Below, piece by piece: positions 59,199-64,000 of a DNA stretch of 64,000 nucleotides. Under the pieces are notes generated by a model. That model saw only the letters and a list, made by a program, of their open reading frames with translations, was not told the origin of the DNA and made no database searches. The stretch's first letter is position 1, and each line of letters opens with the position of its first letter. The DNA comes from Pseudomonas sp. B20(2017). GTDB taxonomy: Bacteria; Pseudomonadota; Gammaproteobacteria; Pseudomonadales; Pseudomonadaceae. The position numbers were made by a program, and so were the translations under genes. The DNA lies in assembly GCF_002113125.1 (NCBI RefSeq), contig NZ_NEJP01000007.1, forward strand, positions 186,001 to 250,000, in the 5' to 3' direction.

Positions 59199-60328
59199 CA
59201 GCCCCTCGGTGCCAGATCGGTAACTTGTGGCAAATGCCAGAAAGTGTCGCGTACAGCTCGGTCGGAGAAGCGCTCGCGCAGACGATCGACCATCATTTCG
59301 GCGCATTGACGACGCTGCTGCTCGTCCATGCCGGCCAGATGTTTCAGACCCTGGGCCAGATGCTCGGCGTCACCCAGCGGGAACAGAATGCCCACGCCTT
59401 CGACCACTTCCTTCGCCCCGCCACACGCCGTGGCCAGCAACGGCACGCCGGCGGCCATGGCCTCCAGCAGCACCATGCCAAACGGTTCGTGGTCGGAGCT
59501 CAAGGCAAACACATCGAATGCGCGGAAATAATTGCGCGCGTCCGGCACCTGGCCGAGGAACAACACGCGATCACCGATGCCCAGTTCACGGGCCAGTTCC
59601 TTGAGGTCTTGTTCCAGACGCCCTTTGCCGAGAATCACCAGTTGGCTGTTGGCCGGCAGACCGGGCAATGCCGCAGCAAAACCGTGCAGCAGCGTGGCCT
59701 GATCCTTGTCCGGGTGCAGACGACCGACGTTGCCGACAATGAACGCATCCGCTGACAGACCGAGGGTTTCGCGGGCTTCACGGGCCGACACCTGACTCAT
59801 CTGCAACGCCGAGACATCGATGCGGTTGTAGAGGGTCTGGATGCGCGCCGCCGGCCATTTCGGCAGGCAACGGCGCATGTCGTCGCGCACTGCATCGGAC
59901 ACGCCGAGCAGGCTCAAACGCTTGCGGAAAATATGCGCGAAGAGTTTGCGCGAACCACGTTGGTAATCGCCAAACGCGTGGTGCACGCCAATCACCGGCA
60001 GCGAAGTGCCGAGCAAGGCGATGTAGATCGGCTTGAAGCGATGGGCGATACAGAAACTGAAATTGCGTGAAGCGGCGATCTTGCGCAGATCGCCGATGGC
60101 ACCCAGCTTCAGGCCACGAATGGCCTTGGAGCTGTATTCCATAAACAACACTTCATCGGAGGCGCAGGCTGCGGCCACCTCGCTATCGGCCGCCCCGGTC
60201 AGAAAGACCGTGGTGACCCGATAACCGGTGCCCGCAAACAGGCTGGCGTATTGCCGTGCGCAGTCGAGGAACGGCCCGTCATAGCCGTGACAGAACTGCA
60301 GCACATGGCGTTCAGCCGAGCGTGTCAT
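59198..60328 (-). CDS. wapH: Family 4 glycosyltransferase WapH
   Basis: The 376-aa GT-B enzyme has HVLQFCHGYDGPFLDCARQ at the N-terminus and GNVGRLHPDKDQATLL plus the sugar-donor block SSDHEPFGMVLLEAMAAGVP near the C-terminus. WapH in P. aeruginosa adds a core glucose. It starts 17 bases inside the end of the carbamoyltransferase gene. Confidence 0.87.
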   Translation of the reverse strand: MTRSAERHVLQFCHGYDGPFLDCARQYASLFAGTGYRVTTVFLTGAADSEVAAACASDEVLFMEYSSKAIRGLKLGAIGDLRKIAASRNFSFCIAHRFKPIYIALLGTSLPVIGVHHAFGDYQRGSRKLFAHIFRKRLSLLGVSDAVRDDMRRCLPKWPAARIQTLYNRIDVSALQMSQVSAREARETLGLSADAFIVGNVGRLHPDKDQATLLHGFAAALPGLPANSQLVILGKGRLEQDLKELARELGIGDRVLFLGQVPDARNYFRAFDVFALSSDHEPFGMVLLEAMAAGVPLLATACGGAKEVVEGVGILFPLGDAEHLAQGLKHLAGMDEQQRRQCAEMMVDRLRERFSDRAVRDTFWHLPQVTDLAPRG

Positions 60329-62069
60329 AAGCGTTTGCGCCTTCTTTGACCACCAGGATGTCTTCCATGATCAGGTACTGCAGATCCGAGCCGAAGAACA
60401 TGTTCAGGGCGTCGGTCGGCGAGCAGATCATTGGTTCACCACGGCGGTTGAGCGAGGTGTTCAGGGACACGCCGTTGCCGGTCAGCACTTCCAGCGCCTT
60501 CATCATGTCGTAGTAGCGCGGGTTGTATTCGCGCTTGAGCACCTGGGCCCGGGAAGTACCGTCTTCGTGGACGACTTCCGGCACGCGGGTCTTCCACTCT
60601 TCAGCCACTTCGAAGGTGAAGGTCATGAACGGCGCCGGGTGATCGATCTTGATCATCTGTGGCGCAACGGTGTCGAGCATCGACGGGCAGAAAGGCCTCC
60701 AGCGCTCGCGGAACTTGATCTGGTGGTTGATGCGGTCAGCCACGCCAGCCACGCTCGGGCAACCGATGATCGAACGACCGCCCAGTGCACGCGGACCGAA
60801 CTCCATGCGACCCTGGAACCAGGCCACCGGGTTGCCATCGACCATGATCTTGGCGATCTGCTCTGGCATGTTGTCGAGCTTGCGCCAGGTCGGTTTGTTC
60901 TCGTGACGGGCGCACGCGGCGATCACGTCTTCGTTGCTATACGACGGGCCGAGGTAGACGTGTTCCATCTTCTCGACCGGCACGCCACGGGCATTGGACA
61001 CATAGGCCGCTGCGCCGACTGCGGTGCCGGCATCGCCGGACGCAGGCTGTACGAACAGTTCCTTGACGTCGTCGCGGGCAATGATTTTCTGGTTGAGCTT
61101 GACGTTCAACGCACAGCCACCGGCGTAGGCCAGTTTGCCGGTTTCCTTGAGCACATCGCCCAGGTAGTAGTCGATCATCTGCAGCGCGATTTTTTCGAAC
61201 AGCGCCTGAATGCTGGCGGCGTAGTGGATGTACGGCTCGTCGGCGATGTCGCCTTCGCGCTTCGGACCCAGCCACTCGATCAGCTTCGGCGAGAAGTAGT
61301 AACCCTTGCCCTTCTCTTTATAGCGACGCAGGCCGATCACGTTGGCGTAGTCGGTGTTGATCACCAGCTCGCCATTCTCGAACGAAGCCAGACGCGAGAA
61401 ATCGTATTTGCTGGCGTCGCCGTACGGCGCCATGCCCATGACCTTGAACTCACCGTCCAGCATGTCGAAACCGAGGAACTCGGTGATCGCGCCGTACAGG
61501 CCGCCGAGGGAGTCCGGATCGAAGAACTCCTTGATCTTGTGGATCTTGCCGTTTTCGCCATAACCGAAGAAGGTCGTGGCGTACTCGCCCTTGCCGTCGA
61601 TGCCGAGGATCGCGGTTTTCTCTTTGAAACCCGAGCAGTGATAGGCGCTGGAAGCGTGGGCCAGGTGGTGTTCAACCGGCTCGATCTTGATTTTCTTCGG
61701 ATCGAAGCCCAGTTGCTCCAGGCACCAGACGATCTTGTTGCGATAGCGCTTGTAGCGACGGTTGCCCATCAGGATCGCGTCGAGTGCGCGGTCCGGGGCG
61801 TACCAGTAACGCTTGGCGTACTGCCAGCGGGCCTTGCCGAATATGCTGATCGGGGCGAACGGAATCGCGACCACGTCAACGTCGGACGGCTTGATGCCTG
61901 CCTGCTCCAGGCAGAACTTCGCCGATTCGTAGGGCATGCGGTTCTTTGCATGTTTATCGCGTACGAAGCGCTCTTCCTCAGCCGCCGCGACCAGCTTGCC
62001 GTCGATGTACAAGGCTGCTGAAGGATCATGGCTAAGGGCGCCGGACAGGCCAAGAATCGTCAATGCCAC
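60312..62069 (-). CDS. NodU/CmcH-family carbamoyltransferase
   Basis: The 585-aa product matches the NodU/CmcH family: GLSGALSHDPSAALYIDGK at the N-terminus, VEHHLAHASSAYHCSGF, and a YrdC-like C-terminus (MEFGPRALGGRSIIGCP, FRERWRPFCPSML). It transfers carbamoyl from carbamoyl phosphate. P. aeruginosa carries a 7-O-carbamoyl group on inner-core heptose, and the gene has the same position, so that is the likely target. The start is GTG 62069, with AGAGG ten bases upstream. It is the first gene of the six-gene minus-strand operon. Confidence 0.93.
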   Translation of the reverse strand: MALTILGLSGALSHDPSAALYIDGKLVAAAEEERFVRDKHAKNRMPYESAKFCLEQAGIKPSDVDVVAIPFAPISIFGKARWQYAKRYWYAPDRALDAILMGNRRYKRYRNKIVWCLEQLGFDPKKIKIEPVEHHLAHASSAYHCSGFKEKTAILGIDGKGEYATTFFGYGENGKIHKIKEFFDPDSLGGLYGAITEFLGFDMLDGEFKVMGMAPYGDASKYDFSRLASFENGELVINTDYANVIGLRRYKEKGKGYYFSPKLIEWLGPKREGDIADEPYIHYAASIQALFEKIALQMIDYYLGDVLKETGKLAYAGGCALNVKLNQKIIARDDVKELFVQPASGDAGTAVGAAAYVSNARGVPVEKMEHVYLGPSYSNEDVIAACARHENKPTWRKLDNMPEQIAKIMVDGNPVAWFQGRMEFGPRALGGRSIIGCPSVAGVADRINHQIKFRERWRPFCPSMLDTVAPQMIKIDHPAPFMTFTFEVAEEWKTRVPEVVHEDGTSRAQVLKREYNPRYYDMMKALEVLTGNGVSLNTSLNRRGEPMICSPTDALNMFFGSDLQYLIMEDILVVKEGANAYDTLG

Positions 62070-62241
62070 AGGGGTCTAGCCTCTTTAGTCTGCATTCAGG
62101 CGCGATGCGCCTTGAAAAATGATGTGCCCTCGCACCGGGCGAGAGACAGCTAAAGGGCGGGATTATAGCGTAAACGTGGCGGGAATGACCCTGTGCGAAT
62201 TGCCCCATGTCGTTCAACCCACAGAACCCTTGCCCATGGGC

Positions 62242-62577
62242 CTATCCACGACCTGGCCGCCAATAAACACTGATATTCCCGTCCACCGCCTGACGATAGA
62301 TCGTATACGGCAGGCAAGCCGTGTCGAACACGCCGGACAGGGTCAGGTCGAGCAGGACCACCGGTACCAGAATGCCGGTAGGATCGGGCGGCGCGTGCAG
62401 CAGGCAGAAATCATGGGCGAGCCCGCTGTAGATGCGCGGAATCGACTGGCAGTAGGTCTTCTGTTTGCGCAGGCCGCGCGTGGCGCCTTCGTCGTCCTGC
62501 AACACCGTGACGGCGGTGCCGCAACCGGTCAGTGCCAGGGAAAATGCGCCGATGGCGATAGCGTTTTTGATGGTCAA
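62242..62577 (-). CDS. YceK/YidQ-like small lipoprotein
   Basis: The 111-aa product has a lipobox (AFSLALTGCG, Cys near residue 18) and the DUF1375/YceK pattern (YSGLAHDFCLLHAPPDP, VVLLDLTLSGVFDTACLPY). Function is unknown. I chose TTG 62577, preceded by GGAGG seven bases upstream; a longer ATG start at 62613 would push the signal peptide inward and is less likely. Confidence 0.8.
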   Translation of the reverse strand: MTIKNAIAIGAFSLALTGCGTAVTVLQDDEGATRGLRKQKTYCQSIPRIYSGLAHDFCLLHAPPDPTGILVPVVLLDLTLSGVFDTACLPYTIYRQAVDGNISVYWRPGRG

Positions 62578-62736
62578 GATTTGCCCTCCGGGAACGTCGG
62601 GGCAAACTAGCATCGGGGCTTTGCAGGGGGCAGTTCATGGGTTCCGGGAAGGCCGTAGGACAAGTCACAAGGATTTGTCGCCACATGCCTTACCCGAATT
62701 CAACTGCAGAAACGTCTTACGCGCTGGCGAAAATAA

Positions 62737-64000
62737 TCACGCAGTGCCCGCTACATCCTTGGGCAAACGCTGATCAATCACCTGATACAGCGCACTGCTC
62801 TCAGGCCAATTACGCATGAACCGCGCACGGTCCCGGGCATAGGCCGGAGCGAAGCTGCCCACCGAGCCGTGCTGGCACATCGAGTCCAGATCGATCAGCG
62901 CCCAGCGGTCGTCCTGCCAGAACAGGTTGTGGCCCTTGAAGTCGCCATGGCTGATGCGTTCGGCGATCAACCGTGCAAACAACTGATCCAGCGCCTGCAA
63001 CTCGCTTTCCGGCGCCGCGCCGCTTTCGACGTAAGGCGCAAAGCGCTCGATGATGTCCGGCCCGGCCAGGTGTTCGGTGATCAGATAGGCCTTGCTGCGC
63101 AGCCAGAAAAACCGGGTTTCCAGCACCGCCAGCGGCTTGGGCGTGGCGATACCGAGGAACGCCAGGCGATTGCCTTCGCGCCAGGAATGCCAGGCGCGGC
63201 TTGGACGCCAGAAGCGCTTGAGCCAATGGGCAAAATTCTTGATGTTGTAACGCTTGATCACCAGAGGACGCCCGGCAACCTCGACCTTGCCGACACTCGC
63301 CGCGCCGCCGGTCTTGTACAGATGGCCCTGATCGAGCAAGGCATCGGCCTGTTCCAGCACCGGCAACATCGCGGGCTCTTCCTCGCGGCGAATCGACCGC
63401 AGACCGAACGCGCCGCGCTTGACGCTGAACAGCGTGCATTCACGACCGACCTTGATCAGGTAATCCTTCAAGCGCCAGGCGCGCACCTTGTCGATCTGCT
63501 TTTGCAGGGCTTCCAGCGGCAGCGCGTGTTCGCTGTTGCTCAGCAGGTAATACACCAGCAACTCTTCGGTGAACGGTTCGAGCGATTTGGGCAACTGGGC
63601 GAAGAACACCCCGAGGTTTTCCAGCACTTTCTGCCGGGACAATGGCTGGCCGGCGTTTTCGGCGCAGATACCCGCGCCATCGATCAGATACAACTGACCG
63701 CCGTGGCGCAGCAGGTTGTCCAGGTGCAGGTCTTCTTGCCACAAGCCTTTGCCATGTAACTGACCAATGGCGCCGAGCGCTTCCGCCAATACCGCCGACT
63801 GCTCGTCGGCCAGCACCGGCAAGGATTCGACCTTGCTCCAGGCATCGCCGAGGCTTTCGGCGCCTTCCAGGAATTCGAACAGCAGCCAGCCGCCCTCGCC
63901 GTCCTTCAATCCATCAGCCAGCAGCAACGGCGTGGTCATGCCCTGGGCGGCGAGCAGTTTCACGCCCTCCAGTTCACGCTGAAAATGCCGCGCAGCCTTG
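62737..64000 (-). CDS. LPS-core tandem kinase-like protein, 5' end outside window
   Basis: The frame is open to the right edge (partial ARHFQRELEGVKLLAAQG at the start), so the N-terminus is missing. About 421 residues are visible. Two kinase-like catalytic loops occur: HGKGLWQEDLHLDNLLRHGG with LYLIDGAG in the first half, and ISHGDFKGHNLFW with WALIDLDSM in the second. This matches the PAO1 PA5006-type protein near waaP, a putative LPS core kinase. Which domain is active is unknown. It lies on the same strand as the core operon, 160 bases upstream of the small lipoprotein gene. Confidence 0.87.
   Translation of the reverse strand, partial: KAARHFQRELEGVKLLAAQGMTTPLLLADGLKDGEGGWLLFEFLEGAESLGDAWSKVESLPVLADEQSAVLAEALGAIGQLHGKGLWQEDLHLDNLLRHGGQLYLIDGAGICAENAGQPLSRQKVLENLGVFFAQLPKSLEPFTEELLVYYLLSNSEHALPLEALQKQIDKVRAWRLKDYLIKVGRECTLFSVKRGAFGLRSIRREEEPAMLPVLEQADALLDQGHLYKTGGAASVGKVEVAGRPLVIKRYNIKNFAHWLKRFWRPSRAWHSWREGNRLAFLGIATPKPLAVLETRFFWLRSKAYLITEHLAGPDIIERFAPYVESGAAPESELQALDQLFARLIAERISHGDFKGHNLFWQDDRWALIDLDSMCQHGSVGSFAPAYARDRARFMRNWPESSALYQVIDQRLPKDVAGTA

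Overview
The window is a stretch of Pseudomonas chromosome, most likely from the P. fluorescens complex. The gene order orn-rsgA-motBA-rhdA-psd-serB-parC-parE-cpdA-nudF-thiC-tolC-waaA-hldE-msbA-waaL and the following LPS core genes match, as I remember it, the PA4951-PA5006 segment of P. aeruginosa PAO1. Coding DNA is GC-rich. Intergenic gaps carry paired Pseudomonas REP palindromes, and there is an OAA-type lectin of the kind known from P. fluorescens. No tRNA, rRNA, CRISPR array, transposase or integrase was seen.

1-9.5 kb (minus strand) is an accessory toxin-like island. It holds an RHS-repeat protein running off the left edge, an 838-aa leucine-rich-repeat protein of the large Pseudomonas dermonecrotic-toxin/LRR type that stops where a NEL ubiquitin-ligase domain would normally follow, and two related proteins of unknown function flanking the LRR gene. 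9.6-12 kb returns to core genes: a TRIC-like channel, orn and rsgA.

12.2-14.1 kb is the most interesting part. Three tightly packed plus-strand genes encode a DUF1863/ThsB-like TIR protein, a caspase-family (C14) protease with an intact His/Cys dyad, and a second, conventional TIR protein. They sit between rsgA and motB, which I recall as neighbours in PAO1. This looks like a TIR-caspase anti-phage system related to what has been called type IV Thoeris, but with two different TIR proteins.

14.2-26 kb carries the flagellar stator (motB, motA), an HDOD protein, rhodanese, phosphatidylserine decarboxylase, the lectin, a PilZ-like protein, serB, a divergent SMP/AhpA membrane protein and a PqiC-like lipoprotein. 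26-34.6 kb is a long minus-strand operon-like run, nudF-yqiB(DUF1249)-cpdA-yqiA-parE-esterase-retropepsin-parC. 34.8-39.1 kb holds an RsiV-like lipoprotein and the thiamine block: thiC with a TPP riboswitch, then the putative precursor permease cytX. 39.3-46.6 kb has a TolC-family channel, Kdo transferase waaA, a LysR/SMR-efflux divergent pair, and a flavin oxidoreductase with an aldo-keto reductase.

46.7-64 kb is an LPS/surface-glycan region. It contains hldE, an APS kinase plus sulfotransferase pair (a possible sulfation module), msbA, an O-antigen ligase fused to a kinase-like domain, an acyltransferase, and a translationally coupled minus-strand operon (carbamoyltransferase, wapH, mig-14, dnpA, ssg, wapR). 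It ends with a small lipoprotein and a tandem-kinase protein cut by the right edge.
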